Source: Streptomyces actinomycinicus
GTDB taxonomy: Bacteria; Actinomycetota; Actinomycetes; Streptomycetales; Streptomycetaceae
Assembly: GCF_016741775.1 (NCBI RefSeq)
Contig: NZ_JAERRK010000003.1
Span: 124,001-188,000, forward strand
Length of the DNA: 64,000 nucleotides
Direction of reading: 5' to 3'
Part shown: positions 1 to 8,316 of the stretch, one piece after another
Layout of the letters: the number at the start of each line of letters is the position of its first letter
Numbering within the stretch: the stretch's first letter is position 1
Program-made: the position numbers and the translations under genes
Notes under the pieces: model-generated
Seen by the model: only the letters and a program-made list of their open reading frames with translations
Told to the model about the DNA's origin: nothing
Database searches by the model: none

Positions 1-740
1 GTGCGGGGGTCCAGCAGGGTGAGCGCGGTGACCAGGCCGTCGGCGAGCGCGTCCACGGCTTCCTGCCAGATCCGTACGGCGTCCGGGTCACCGGACGCGA
101 CGGCCCCGGCGCAGTCCGCGGCGTCCGCGTCCGGGTTCCCGCGGGCGGCGGCCCATGCCTCGGTGACGGCGGACGCGGAGGCGTACCGCTCCAGACAGCC
201 GCGCTGCCCGCAGGGGCAGTCGATGCCGCCGGGGCGTACGACGACGTGGCCGATCTCGCCCGCGAAGCCGTGCGCGCCGGACTCCACCCGGCCGTCGATG
301 CCGATGGCACCGGCGATCCCGGTGCCGAGCGGCACGAACAGGAACCGGTCCGCGCCCCGGCCCGCGCCGATCCGGCCCTCGGCGAGGCCGCCGGTGCGTA
401 CGTCGTGGCCGAGGGCGACGGGCACCCCGAGCCGGTCGGCTAGCAGGGCCCGCAGGGGTACGTCCTGCCAGCCGAGGTTGGCCGCGTAGACGGCGGTGCC
501 GTGCTCCTCGTCGACGATGCCGGGAACCGCTATGCCGGCCGCGGCGGCGGGTTCGCCGTACTGCTCGAGGCCGTGGCCGCGCAGTTCGGCGGCGAAGTCG
601 AGGATGCCCGCGACCACCGCCGCGGGGCCGCGCTCGCGGCCGGTGGCGCGGCGTGCGCGATGGAGCAGTGCGCCGTCGTCGCCGACGAGGGCGGCCTTCA
701 TCCCGGTACCGCCCACGTCCAGGGCGATGACATGTCTCAC
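1..740 (-). CDS. nagK: ROK-family sugar kinase, NagK-like (3' end outside window)
   Basis: Probable N-acetylglucosamine kinase, a cytoplasmic ATP-dependent sugar kinase. Read on the minus strand, the N-terminus has the ROK phosphate-1 loop (ALDVGGTGMK), a phosphate-2 segment (PLGTGIAGAI), the EIGH motif (GFAGEIGH) and the ROK zinc signature CPCGQRGCLE. About 246 residues lie in the window and the gene runs off the left edge, so the C-terminus is missing. Two consecutive GTG codons (743, 740) precede the first conserved strand; 740 is better spaced from AGG. It is divergent from a sugar-binding lipoprotein with a double dre palindrome between them. In S. coelicolor nagK (SCO4285) is in the DasR regulon and sits next to nagA (from memory), which would lie just left of the window. 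GlcNAc specificity is inferred from context; a glucokinase is the alternative. Confidence 0.85.
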   Translation of the reverse strand, partial: MRHVIALDVGGTGMKAALVGDDGALLHRARRATGRERGPAAVVAGILDFAAELRGHGLEQYGEPAAAAGIAVPGIVDEEHGTAVYAANLGWQDVPLRALLADRLGVPVALGHDVRTGGLAEGRIGAGRGADRFLFVPLGTGIAGAIGIDGRVESGAHGFAGEIGHVVVRPGGIDCPCGQRGCLERYASASAVTEAWAAARGNPDADAADCAGAVASGDPDAVRIWQEAVDALADGLVTALTLLDPR

Positions 741-771
741 CACGGTGCCTAGTGTGGCCCTCCCACCCGGG

Positions 772-805
772 AAAGGTCTAGTCCACTCGCGTGGTGTAGA
801 CCTTA
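772..805. promoter_or_regulatory. Double dre (DasR-type) operator
   Basis: Two DasR-like elements form one large inverted repeat between nagK and the sugar-binding protein gene. The left site AAAGGTCTAGTCCACT (772-787) matches 13 of 16 positions of the consensus ACTGGTCTAGACCACT as I remember it. The right site CGTGGTGTAGACCTTA (790-805) keeps GGT.TAGACC. The arms 773-786 and 791-804 are complementary at 12 of 14 positions across a 4-nt spacer. Placement suggests joint control of both divergent genes. Confidence 0.75.
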
Positions 806-852
806 TGTGTCCACATATTGAACGGTCAGACAGCAGGGTTGGGGCTTTGAGC

Positions 853-2127
853 GTGCGTCGGCGTACGACAGGAACGATCGCGGTGGTGTCCGCACTGGGC
901 ATGACGGCGGTTCTCGGCGGCTGCGGGGGATCGGGCTCCTCCGACGTGACCCTCAGACTCGTCGCCGCCGACTACGGCGACTCCTCCGCCAACGGCTCCC
1001 AGAAGTACTGGGACACCCTGGCCGAGGAGTACGAGTCGAAGCACCCCGGCGTGAAGGTCGAGGTCAGCGTCTACTCCTGGAACGACGTCGACCGCAAGGT
1101 CAAGGAGATGGTGGACGCCGGCCACGCGCCCGACATGGCACAGATCGGCGCGTACGCCGACTACGCCGCCGCCGGCAAGCTCTACCCGGCCTCCGAGCTG
1201 CTCTCCATCCGCACCCAGGCCGACGTCCTCTCCCAGCTCTCCGACGCCGGAGAGTGGAAGCACACGCAGTACGGCATACCCTTCGCCGCCTCGACCCGGG
1301 TGCTCTTCTACAACAAGACCCTGTTCGCCAAGGCCGGCATCACCCCGCCCACCACGTGGGACCAGCTGGCGGCCGACGCCAAGGCGCTCGAGGGCAGGGG
1401 CGTGAAGTATCCCTACGCGCTGCCGCTCGGCCCCGAGGAGGCGCAGGCCGAGACCATGCAGTGGCTGCTCAGCGGCGGCAGCGGCTACACCGACGACGTC
1501 GGCACCTACACCCTCGACTCCGCGCAGAACGTCGAGACCTTCACGTGGCTCAAGGACGAGCTGGTCGGCAAGGGCCTGACCGGGCCGGTCGCCCCCGGCA
1601 AGCTCAACCGTGCGGACGCCTTCGCCGCGTTCGCCGACGGCCAGGTCGGGATGCTCAACGGGCACCCCACGCTGATCCAGCAGGCCGGCAAGAAGGGCGT
1701 GAAGTTCGGCATGGTGCCGATGCCGGGGCCCACCGGCAAGGCCAGGGCGTCGATGGGTGTCGCGGACTGGATGATGGGCTTCAGGCAGAACGGGCACGCC
1801 GAGCAGATCGGTGACTTCCTCGACTTCGTCTACGCCCGGAAGAACGTGCTCGACTTCTCGCGCCGGTACGGTCTGCTGCCGGTCACCAGCTCCGCGTCCA
1901 ACGCCATGGCGGCGTCGGACAAGCCCGCGGACAAGGCCCTGCGCCCGTTCCTCGAGCAGCTGGCCACCTCGGAGCTGTATCCCGTCGGCAAGACCTCCTG
2001 GGCGTCGGTCAGCGCGGCCGTGAAGCAGAACATCGGCCAGGCGGTCGCCGCGAACGGCAGCCCGTCCGGCGTGCTGTCCCGGCTGCAGTCGACGGCCACG
2101 GCGGCGGACAGCAGCGACGTCGGCTAG
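853..2127 (+). CDS. Extracellular sugar-binding lipoprotein (ABC transporter family 1 SBP)
   Basis: Solute receptor of a carbohydrate ABC importer, predicted to be lipid-anchored on the outer face of the membrane. The GTG start at 853 gives an Arg-rich n-region, a hydrophobic stretch and a lipobox LGGC with the lipidated Cys at residue 24. TTG at 847 is possible; the longer in-frame extension upstream lacks a signal. The mature part has typical family 1 features, including an early YWDTLAEEYESKHPGVKVEV segment and a mid-protein AFADGQVGMLNG block. It is 424 aa, normal for the family. No permease or ATPase genes adjoin it, so it is an orphan receptor here; Streptomyces sugar receptors often share the MsiK ATPase. 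The dre palindrome upstream predicts repression by DasR and an amino-sugar ligand, but the ligand cannot be read from sequence. Confidence 0.88.
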   Translation: MRRRTTGTIAVVSALGMTAVLGGCGGSGSSDVTLRLVAADYGDSSANGSQKYWDTLAEEYESKHPGVKVEVSVYSWNDVDRKVKEMVDAGHAPDMAQIGAYADYAAAGKLYPASELLSIRTQADVLSQLSDAGEWKHTQYGIPFAASTRVLFYNKTLFAKAGITPPTTWDQLAADAKALEGRGVKYPYALPLGPEEAQAETMQWLLSGGSGYTDDVGTYTLDSAQNVETFTWLKDELVGKGLTGPVAPGKLNRADAFAAFADGQVGMLNGHPTLIQQAGKKGVKFGMVPMPGPTGKARASMGVADWMMGFRQNGHAEQIGDFLDFVYARKNVLDFSRRYGLLPVTSSASNAMAASDKPADKALRPFLEQLATSELYPVGKTSWASVSAAVKQNIGQAVAANGSPSGVLSRLQSTATAADSSDVG

Positions 2128-2162
2128 GCCGGTTGTCGGCGGTCGGCGTTACGGTGGCTGCC

Positions 2163-2387
2163 ATGGAACTGGGCAGCCGTGAGAAGGCCATCCTCGCGCT
2201 GGAGCGCCGGGGCTTCACCGGCCCCGGCGCGAAGGAACGCGCCATCCGTGAACAGCTGTCGCTGTCCCCGGTCCGTTACTACCAGCTCCTCAACGCCCTC
2301 CTGGACGACGAGCGCGCCCTGGCCCACGACCCGGTCACGGTGAACCGCCTACGCCGCCTCCGGGAAACCCACAGATCAAACCGCTGA
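2163..2387 (+). CDS. DUF3263 small protein
   Basis: A 74-residue protein of the actinobacterial DUF3263 family. It is Arg/Leu-rich and has a probable helix-turn-helix-like core (SREKAILALERR then a segment containing RYYQLLNALL). The ATG at 2163 is the natural start, only 35 nt after the lipoprotein gene ends, so the two may be cotranscribed. The basic composition (LRRLRETHRSNR at the C-terminus) suits nucleic-acid binding, but no function is established. Confidence 0.75.
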   Translation: MELGSREKAILALERRGFTGPGAKERAIREQLSLSPVRYYQLLNALLDDERALAHDPVTVNRLRRLRETHRSNR

Positions 2388-2520
2388 CACGGCCCTGACG
2401 CCCCCTTCCCCGCCAAGCGATCCGACTCCCACTCGCCCGGCCGCGGCCCCCCGCTCACACCGACGCGGCGGGGCACCCTCTCGGCCGACCGAGTCGGGTG
2501 GTGGGTGGGCGGGGTGGGGT

Positions 2521-2562
2521 CCAGGGGCGGAGCCCCTGGCGGGGTCTGGGGCGGAGCCCCAG
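2521..2562. repeat. Two tandem GGGGC-GGA-GCCCC palindromes
   Basis: Two adjacent near-identical hairpins, CCAGGGGC-gga-GCCCCTGG (2521-2539) and CTGGGGC-gga-GCCCCAG (2546-2562), lie 35 nt before otsB. Both have the same GGA loop. They look like a REP-type palindrome pair, possibly acting as a transcription terminator after DUF3263. Confidence 0.7.
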
Positions 2563-2597
2563 GAGTGACTCCGGTCCGCGACGGATACTGTCGCGGT

Positions 2598-3431
2598 ATG
2601 GACCCGCTGCCTACCCCGCAGACCCAGCAAGGCCGACACGGACTCGCCGCCCTGCTCGCGCAGCCCCGCACCGCGGTCATCGGCCTCGACTTCGACGGCA
2701 CGCTCGCCCCCATCGTCGCCGACCCCGAACAGGCCCGCGCCCACCCCGACGCCGTACCCGCCCTGGCCGCCCTCGCCCCCGAGGTCGCCTCCGTCGCCGT
2801 GATCACCGGCCGCCCGGCCGACGTCGCGGTCCGCTACAGCGGCTTCGGCGACGTCCCCGGCCTGGAGCACCTGACCGTCCTCGGCCACTACGGCGCCGAA
2901 CGCTGGGACGCGGCCACCGGCGAGATCACCGCCCCCGCCCCGCACCCCGGCGTCGCCGCCGTCCGCGCCGAGCTGCCGGCCCTGCTGGAGCGCGCCGGCG
3001 CGGGCCAGGGCACCTGGATCGAGGAGAAGGGCCGCGCGGTGGCGGTCCACACCCGCCGCGCCACCGACCCGCAGGCCACGTTCGAGTCCCTGCGCGCCCC
3101 CCTCGCCGACCTCGCCGCCCGCCACGGCCTGATCGTCGAACCCGGCCGCCTGGTCCTGGAACTCCGCCCGCCGGGCATGGACAAGGGCGTGGCACTCACC
3201 GAGCACGTCCGCACCACGGGCGCCCGCTGTGTCGTCTACGCCGGCGACGACCTGGGCGACCTCCCCGCCTTCGCCGCGGTCGACGAACTCCGCACCGACG
3301 GCACCCCCGGCCTCCTGATCTGCAGCGGCAGCACCGAGGTCACGGAACTGGCCGAACGCGCGGACCTGGTGGTGGACGGACCCGAGGGGGTCGTGGCACT
3401 CCTGCGGGCCCTGGCCGCTCAGCTCGGCTGA
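2598..3431 (+). CDS. otsB: Trehalose-6-phosphate phosphatase
   Basis: Dephosphorylates trehalose-6-phosphate in the cytoplasm, the second step of the OtsA-OtsB pathway. It is a HAD-superfamily enzyme: nucleophile motif DFDGT (D31, D33), motif II in VAVITGR, and the acidic motif GDDLGD near residue 218. At 277 aa it is typical for OtsB. ATG 2598 begins close to the fold; longer in-frame starts read through the palindrome repeats and look unlikely. It converges with otsA, and the two 3' ends overlap by 13 nt, which is unusual for partners of one pathway because they are normally on the same strand. Confidence 0.93.
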   Translation: MDPLPTPQTQQGRHGLAALLAQPRTAVIGLDFDGTLAPIVADPEQARAHPDAVPALAALAPEVASVAVITGRPADVAVRYSGFGDVPGLEHLTVLGHYGAERWDAATGEITAPAPHPGVAAVRAELPALLERAGAGQGTWIEEKGRAVAVHTRRATDPQATFESLRAPLADLAARHGLIVEPGRLVLELRPPGMDKGVALTEHVRTTGARCVVYAGDDLGDLPAFAAVDELRTDGTPGLLICSGSTEVTELAERADLVVDGPEGVVALLRALAAQLG

Positions 3432-4873
3432 CCGGTCAGCGCCTCCAGCTGATCCAGGAACCAACGGGCCGGCGGCAGCGCGGTCGCGGCTGCCGCCAGT
3501 CTCTTGGAGCGTTCCGCCCGCTCCTCCGCGGGCATGCCCAGCGCCTCGTGCAGCGCCCGCGCCGTCCCCCCGATGTCGTACGGGTTCACCGCGTACGCGT
3601 CCTCGCCCAGCTCCTCGTACGCCCCGGCCTCCCGCGACAGCACCAGCGCGCAGCCCTCGTCGGAGACGACCGGGACCTCCTTGGCGACCAGGTTCATGCC
3701 GTCCCGGATGGGGTTGACCAGGGCCACGTCGGCCAGCCGGTACGCGGCCAGGGAGCGGGCGAAGTCGTCCTTCACGTGCAGGACGACCGGCGTCCAGCCC
3801 GGCGTGCCGTAGCGCTCGTTGATCTCGTCCGCGACCCGCTGCACCTCGGCGGTGTACTCGCGGTAGACGGCGAGGTCCTGCCGGGACGGGTACGCGAAGG
3901 CCAGGTGGACGACCTTCTCCCGCCACTCGGGGCGGTCCTCCAGCAGCTGCTCGTAGGCCAGCAGCCCGCGCACGATGTTCTTGGACAGCTCGGTGCGGTC
4001 CACCCGGACGATCGTCCGGCGCGCGGTACCGTCCGGCGCCGTGCCGATCTCCTCCCGCAGTGCCGCCATCCGCTCGGCCACGTCCGGCTCGTGCGCCCGC
4101 TTGCGCAGGAAGTCCGCGTCCGCACCCAGCCCGTGCACGCCGATCCGGGTGCCGGAGGGGATGCCGGGGCCGAGCACCCGGTGGCAGCAGTCCTTGAACG
4201 CGTCCGCCCACCGCTGGGTGAGGAACGCGGCCCGGTCGGCGCCCAGGATGCCGGTCAGCAGCTCGGTCGCGATGTCGTCCGGCAGCAGGCGGAAGTAGTC
4301 CGGCGGGGCCCACGGGGTGTGCGAGAAGTGGCCGATGCGCAGGTCGGGGCGGAGGCGGCGGAGCATGCGGGGGGCGAGGGCCAGGTGGTAGTCCTGGATC
4401 AGCACCGCCGCGCCCTCGGCCGCCTCCTGGGCGAGCGCCTCGGCGAACGCCTGGTTGTAGGCCTCGTACGACGCCCACTGCCGCCGGAACCCGGCGTCGA
4501 AGACCGGCTCCAGCGGGGTCTGGTACAGCATGTGGTGCACGAACCAGAGGACCGAGTTGGCGATGCCGTTGTACGCCTCGGCGTGCACGGTCGCGTCGAT
4601 GTCGAGCATCCGGACCCGCTGCCCGCCGGTGTCCGCGGCCGGCAGCAGCCCGCCGGCCGCGCGCCGCACGGCCTCCCGGTCGCCGTCGCCGAGCGCGGCG
4701 CACACCCATACGGAGTCCGCGTCCGGACCGATGGCGGACAACCCCGAGACCAGCCCGCCACCGCCCCGCCTGACGTGCAGCGAGCCGTCCTCGCCGACAT
4801 GGTGGGAGACCGGGCCGCGATTCGACGCGACCAGCACCTGAGCCTTTTCCGCAGCACCGCGCGTGGAAGCCAT
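3419..4873 (-). CDS. otsA: Trehalose-6-phosphate synthase
   Basis: Transfers glucose from UDP- or GDP-glucose to glucose-6-phosphate; a cytoplasmic GT20 glycosyltransferase. It carries the N-terminal NRGP loop (VASNRGPVSH), the sugar-phosphate site segment VRVDRTELSKN, and the nucleotide-sugar binding NPIRDGMNLVAKE. It is 484 aa, normal for the family. ATG 4873 is preceded by GAGG at short spacing; a TTG nine bases upstream is the alternative. The gene is convergent with and overlaps otsB by 13 nt. The gap to gpgS (4874-4957) holds an inverted repeat CGTTCC...GGAACG near 4911-4930 that could be an operator. Confidence 0.93.
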   Translation of the reverse strand: MASTRGAAEKAQVLVASNRGPVSHHVGEDGSLHVRRGGGGLVSGLSAIGPDADSVWVCAALGDGDREAVRRAAGGLLPAADTGGQRVRMLDIDATVHAEAYNGIANSVLWFVHHMLYQTPLEPVFDAGFRRQWASYEAYNQAFAEALAQEAAEGAAVLIQDYHLALAPRMLRRLRPDLRIGHFSHTPWAPPDYFRLLPDDIATELLTGILGADRAAFLTQRWADAFKDCCHRVLGPGIPSGTRIGVHGLGADADFLRKRAHEPDVAERMAALREEIGTAPDGTARRTIVRVDRTELSKNIVRGLLAYEQLLEDRPEWREKVVHLAFAYPSRQDLAVYREYTAEVQRVADEINERYGTPGWTPVVLHVKDDFARSLAAYRLADVALVNPIRDGMNLVAKEVPVVSDEGCALVLSREAGAYEELGEDAYAVNPYDIGGTARALHEALGMPAEERAERSKRLAAAATALPPARWFLDQLEALTGQPS

Positions 4874-4957
4874 ACGCCTCAACCTAGCCCGGCCCGGAAA
4901 CGCTCAAACGTACGTTCCGTCCGGGAACGGAAGGAAAGGGAGCCGTATACGGCCCGT

Positions 4958-5902
4958 TCACGCCACCTTCCGTTCGGCGTACTCGGCGATCTCCAGCATC
5001 GGCGGCCGTTCCTCGGTGTCCACCGAGTAGGTGCGCGGCTCGAAGCCGTCCTCGCCCCGCTCGAACTGGGTCAGCGCGGGCCGCACCAGATGGCCGCGGG
5101 CCAGCCGGAGCTGGGCCGTGCGGTAGATGGCGGCGGCCATCCGGCCGAGGGCCTGTCCGTCCTGGTGCCGGTGCCTGCGCACGCCCACGTCGACCTGGGC
5201 CAGCGCGTCCAGTCCGGCCAGGTGCAGCGCGTCCACGAGCATGCCCAGCTCCACGCCGTAGCCCACCGGGAACGGCAGCTGTTCCAGCAGCGAGCGGCGG
5301 GCCGCGTACTCGCCGCCCAGCGGCTGCACGAAGCCGGCCAGCTGCGGCCAGTGCATGTTCAGCAGCGGGCGGGCCATCAGCTCGGTGACCCGGCCGCCCT
5401 GCCCGCCGGTGCCGGCGAGGGGGCGGTCGTACATCGCCTTGACCAGTTGCACGTCCGGTTCGGTGAGCAGCGGGCCGACGATCCCGGAGACGAAGTCGGA
5501 GGAGAACTCCTTCAGGTCCGCGTCGACGAAGCAGACGATGTCCCCGCCGGTCACCAGCAGGGACCGCCACAGCACTTCACCCTTACCGGGGACGGCGGGC
5601 AGGCGGGGCAGGATGTCGTCGCGGTGGACGACACGCGCGCCCGCGGCGGCGGCGACCTCGGAGGTGCGGTCGGTGGAGCCGGAGTCGACGACGACGATCT
5701 CGTCGACCAGCGGGACCTGCTCCACGAGGTCGTGCCGGATGACCGCGACGATCTCGCCGACCGTCTCCTCCTCGTCGAGGGCGGGCAGTACGACGCTGAT
5801 CGTGTGGCCCGTGCGCTGCTTGGCGGCCAGGATGCGGTGGAGCGGTCGATCGGCCACGGACCAGGACCGCTCGGCCAGCCAGCGCTCGACTTCTTCCAGC
5901 AC
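4958..5902 (-). CDS. gpgS: Glucosyl-3-phosphoglycerate synthase
   Basis: A GT81-type, GT-A fold glycosyltransferase expected to make glucosyl-3-phosphoglycerate from NDP-glucose and 3-phosphoglycerate, precursor of glucosylglycerate and, in mycobacteria, of methylglucose polysaccharides. Visible motifs are the nucleotide-binding strand SVVLPALDEEETVG (about residues 36-49), VVDSGSTDRT, and a DAD metal site (D127, D129). At 314 aa it matches actinobacterial GpgS. Start is GTG 5902. No gpgP-like phosphatase is adjacent; lying beside otsA/otsB it extends a compatible-solute group. Confidence 0.85.
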   Translation of the reverse strand: MLEEVERWLAERSWSVADRPLHRILAAKQRTGHTISVVLPALDEEETVGEIVAVIRHDLVEQVPLVDEIVVVDSGSTDRTSEVAAAAGARVVHRDDILPRLPAVPGKGEVLWRSLLVTGGDIVCFVDADLKEFSSDFVSGIVGPLLTEPDVQLVKAMYDRPLAGTGGQGGRVTELMARPLLNMHWPQLAGFVQPLGGEYAARRSLLEQLPFPVGYGVELGMLVDALHLAGLDALAQVDVGVRRHRHQDGQALGRMAAAIYRTAQLRLARGHLVRPALTQFERGEDGFEPRTYSVDTEERPPMLEIAEYAERKVA

Positions 5903-6064
5903 GGTCTGCGGCTCCTCACTGTCGTGATCGCACGCGGTGACTGCGTGTGATCCATCTCGCGGTTCGGACGACTATCTCAACTGTCCTGGCCTTCGGTTAC
6001 AGTCTTGAACAACACCGATGACCATCGCATGTCGGGGGTCACCGGCGTCCACAACCGCATACAG

Positions 6065-6217
6065 CTCATCCAGAGGGGCAGAGGGACACGGCCCGATGAA
6101 GCCCCGGCAACCCTCCAGTCGGTTCTCGTAGATCAGTCTTGATCGTTTCCGCGAGGCTCCCGGCTAGGGAAGGTGCCAAATCCGTCTCACGGCGAAGTGC
6201 GTCGTGAGGAAGATGAG
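6065..6217 (+). promoter_or_regulatory. SAM-I (S-box) riboswitch ahead of thrC
   Basis: The aptamer is recognisable by its conserved segments in order: CATCCAGAGGGGCAGAGGGA, then CGGCCCGATGAAGCCCCGG, CAACC, and GGTGCCAAATCC. P1 is closed by CTCATC (6065-6070) pairing with GATGAG (6212-6217). P4 is CTCACG/CGTGAG. The 3' strand of P1 runs into GAGGAGA, the likely ribosome binding site of thrC. SAM binding, which stabilises P1, should therefore block translation directly. No separate terminator hairpin is seen between the aptamer and the gene. Confidence 0.92.
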
Positions 6218-6236
6218 GAGAAAGGGCCTCGCCTCC

Positions 6237-7520
6237 ATGGCTGTGCAGACAGTTGCCACCACCAGCAATTCCACCGTAGACCTCGGTCCCGCCGCGGCGC
6301 TGAGCTGTCGCGAGTGCGGTCACCGGGTGCCGCTCGGGCCGGTGTTCGCCTGCGAGGAGTGCTTCGGGCCGCTGGAGATCGCCTACGACTTCTCCGCCTA
6401 CGACACCGAGGAACTGCGGGCGCGCATCGAGGCCGGCCCCGCGAACATCTGGCGTTACGCGCCCCTGCTGCCGGTCCCGGCCGACGTCGCCGAGAAGCCG
6501 AACATCAACCCGGGCTGGACCAAGCTCGTCAAGGCCGACAACCTGGCCGGCGAGCTGGGAGTCACCGGCGGGCTGTACATCAAGGACGACTCCGGCAACC
6601 CGACGCACTCCTTCAAGGACCGCGTCGTCGCCCAGGCCCTGGAGGCCGCCCGCGCCTTCGGCTTCACCACGCTCTCCTGCTCCTCCACGGGCAACCTGGC
6701 CGGTGCCGTCGGCGCCGCCGCCGCCCGGGCGGGCTTCCGCTCCTGCGTGTTCATCCCGCACGACCTGGAGCAGGGCAAGGTCGTCATGGCCGCGGTCTAC
6801 GGCGGTGAACTCGTCGGCATCCAGGGCAACTACGACGACGTGAACCGCTTCTGCTCCGAGCTGATCGGCGACCCGGCCGGCGAGGGCTGGGGCTTCGTCA
6901 ACGTCAACCTGCGGCCGTACTACGCGGAGGGCTCCAAGACCCTGGCGTACGAGATCTGCGAGCAGCTCGGCTGGCGGCTGCCCGACCAGATCGTGGTGCC
7001 GATCGCCTCCGGCTCCCAGCTCACGAAGATCGACAAGGGGCTGCAGGAGCTGATCAAGCTCGGTCTGGTCGAGGACAGGCCGTACAAGATCTTCGGTGCG
7101 CAGGCCGAGGGCTGCTCGCCGGTGTCCGCCGCCTTCAAGGCGGGACACGACGTGGTCCGCCCGCAGAAGCCGAACACCATCGCCAAGTCCCTCGCGATCG
7201 GCAACCCGGCCGACGGGCCGTACGTCCTCGACATCGCGCGCCGCACCGGCGGTGCCGTGGAGGACGTGACGGACCCGGAGGTCGTGGACGCGATCAAGTT
7301 GCTGGCGCGGACTGAGGGTATTTTCGCGGAGACCGCGGGCGGCGTGACCGTGGGCGTCACCCGCAAGCTGATCGAGAACGGCGTGCTGGACCCGGCGCTG
7401 ACGACTGTCGTGCTGAACACGGGGGACGGTCTGAAGACCCTGGACGCGGTGGCCGGCACGGGGCTGACCGCCACCATTCGTCCCAACCTGGAGTCGTTCC
7501 GGGAGGCCGGGCTCGCCTAG
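6237..7520 (+). CDS. thrC: Threonine synthase
   Basis: PLP-dependent enzyme converting O-phosphohomoserine to threonine in the cytoplasm. The N-terminus has a four-Cys zinc-ribbon-like segment (C24, C27, C39, C42). The Schiff-base lysine is K127 in NPTHSFKDR, and a glycine-rich phosphate loop (SSTGNLAGAVG) follows. It is 427 aa, normal. In-frame GTG 6204 and ATG 6213 lie inside the riboswitch P4/P1 region and are unlikely starts; ATG 6237 has GAGGAGAAAGG upstream. It is followed after 87 nt by a sulfur-carrier gene. Regulation by SAM makes sense because phosphohomoserine feeds both threonine and methionine. Confidence 0.95.
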   Translation: MAVQTVATTSNSTVDLGPAAALSCRECGHRVPLGPVFACEECFGPLEIAYDFSAYDTEELRARIEAGPANIWRYAPLLPVPADVAEKPNINPGWTKLVKADNLAGELGVTGGLYIKDDSGNPTHSFKDRVVAQALEAARAFGFTTLSCSSTGNLAGAVGAAAARAGFRSCVFIPHDLEQGKVVMAAVYGGELVGIQGNYDDVNRFCSELIGDPAGEGWGFVNVNLRPYYAEGSKTLAYEICEQLGWRLPDQIVVPIASGSQLTKIDKGLQELIKLGLVEDRPYKIFGAQAEGCSPVSAAFKAGHDVVRPQKPNTIAKSLAIGNPADGPYVLDIARRTGGAVEDVTDPEVVDAIKLLARTEGIFAETAGGVTVGVTRKLIENGVLDPALTTVVLNTGDGLKTLDAVAGTGLTATIRPNLESFREAGLA

Positions 7521-7553
7521 AGCCGTCGTCACGCTGCGGGCCGGCGGGGGCCG

Positions 7554-7579
7554 GTCGCGCAGCTCCCCGCGCCCCTGAG
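7554..7579 (+). repeat. Interspersed GCGCAG(T/C)TCCCCGCGCCCCT element
   Basis: A copy of a roughly 20-bp intergenic motif that recurs at 35081, 35148, 35195 (inverted) and 57752. Here it reads GCGCAGCTCCCCGCGCCCCT between thrC and the sulfur-carrier gene, with one change (C for T) from the commonest form. Confidence 0.7.
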
Positions 7580-7607
7580 GCCGATCACCTGACCGGAGGT
7601 CACAAGC

Positions 7608-7883
7608 ATGAGCGTCACCGTCCGCATCCCCACCATCCTGCGCACCTACACCGGTGGCCGGGCCGAGGTCAGCGCCGAGGGCGCGACGCTCGCCGAGGTC
7701 ATCGCCGACCTGGAGAAGAACCACACCGGGATCTCCGCCCGCGTGCTGGACGACCAGGGCAAGCTGCGCCGGTTCGTCAACGTGTACGTCAACGACGACG
7801 ACGTCCGCTTCGAGCAGGGCCTGGACACGGCGACCCCCGAGGGCGCGGGCGTCTCGATCATTCCGGCGGTCGCCGGAGGCTGA
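7608..7883 (+). CDS. MoaD/ThiS-family sulfur carrier protein, CysO-like
   Basis: A 91-residue beta-grasp, ubiquitin-like protein ending in AVAGG, the C-terminal Gly-Gly that is adenylated and thiocarboxylated in this family. RBS GGAGG (ACCGGAGGTCACAAGC) precedes ATG 7608. In M. tuberculosis the homologous CysO delivers sulfur to CysM for cysteine synthesis. Here the gene follows thrC, and the operon ends in a strong hairpin. No cysM or Mec+ protease gene is in the window, so cysteine rather than molybdopterin synthesis is inferred from the family and the amino-acid context. Confidence 0.85.
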   Translation: MSVTVRIPTILRTYTGGRAEVSAEGATLAEVIADLEKNHTGISARVLDDQGKLRRFVNVYVNDDDVRFEQGLDTATPEGAGVSIIPAVAGG

Positions 7884-7923
7884 TTATTACCTTGGGTAAC
7901 CTCGGTTACCCGTTGTTCATGCG

Positions 7924-7958
7924 ATTGCCCCCTCCGTGAGAGAAGCGGAGGGGGCAAT
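7924..7958. terminator. Intrinsic terminator after thrC operon
   Basis: Perfect 13-bp stem ATTGCCCCCTCCG / CGGAGGGGGCAAT with a 9-nt loop, 40 nt after the sulfur-carrier stop. It is A/T-edged on both sides, so it may work in both directions. Confidence 0.9.
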
Positions 7959-8316
7959 TCTGTGTGATTGAGCGCGGTACAGTTGGGGAACACGGCCGTG
8001 GCCCTCGGGTCGCGGGCCCTGGATCCATGCCGCACGGCCCGACAAGAAGTAGCCAAAATGGGCGGGCTTTATGCGGCATTTGTTCTTTTTGTGGGGCCCG
8101 ACTTGCCCTGAATTCAGGCGAATTCTCGCCACATTCCGGACCGCGTGCGTCCAGAATTCTCGTCCGATTGACCTGTTGCAGAGGGCAGTTGGGCAGATAC
8201 ATTCAGCCGCGGTCGACGCGTTCCGGCGCACGCCCCCGACCGGTTTGGGGGGCGAGGTCTGACCCGGGTCCGCGAAGTGCGGATCTGTGCAAGGGCCAGT
8301 AATAGGGGAGTTAGGC
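7959..8316 (+). other. Long non-coding 5' region of the cold-shock gene
   Basis: About 350 nt without a convincing gene lie between the terminator and the cold-shock start. It is clearly more A/T-rich than its surroundings, especially 8050-8170 (for example TTTGTTCTTTTTGTGG near 8078-8093). It probably holds the promoter and a long structured leader, as cold-shock mRNAs often have. A short open frame at 8071-8262 has no good start site and unusual composition. Confidence 0.6.

Noticed and set aside
2498..5950. A 1150-aa open frame on the + strand across otsA and gpgS
   Set aside because: It is the reverse-strand shadow of two well-conserved genes; composition is Arg/Pro/Gly-rich nonsense and no family is recognisable.
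8071..8262. Small protein in the cold-shock leader
   Set aside because: No ribosome binding site, unusual composition, and it lies in a region better explained as promoter and leader RNA.
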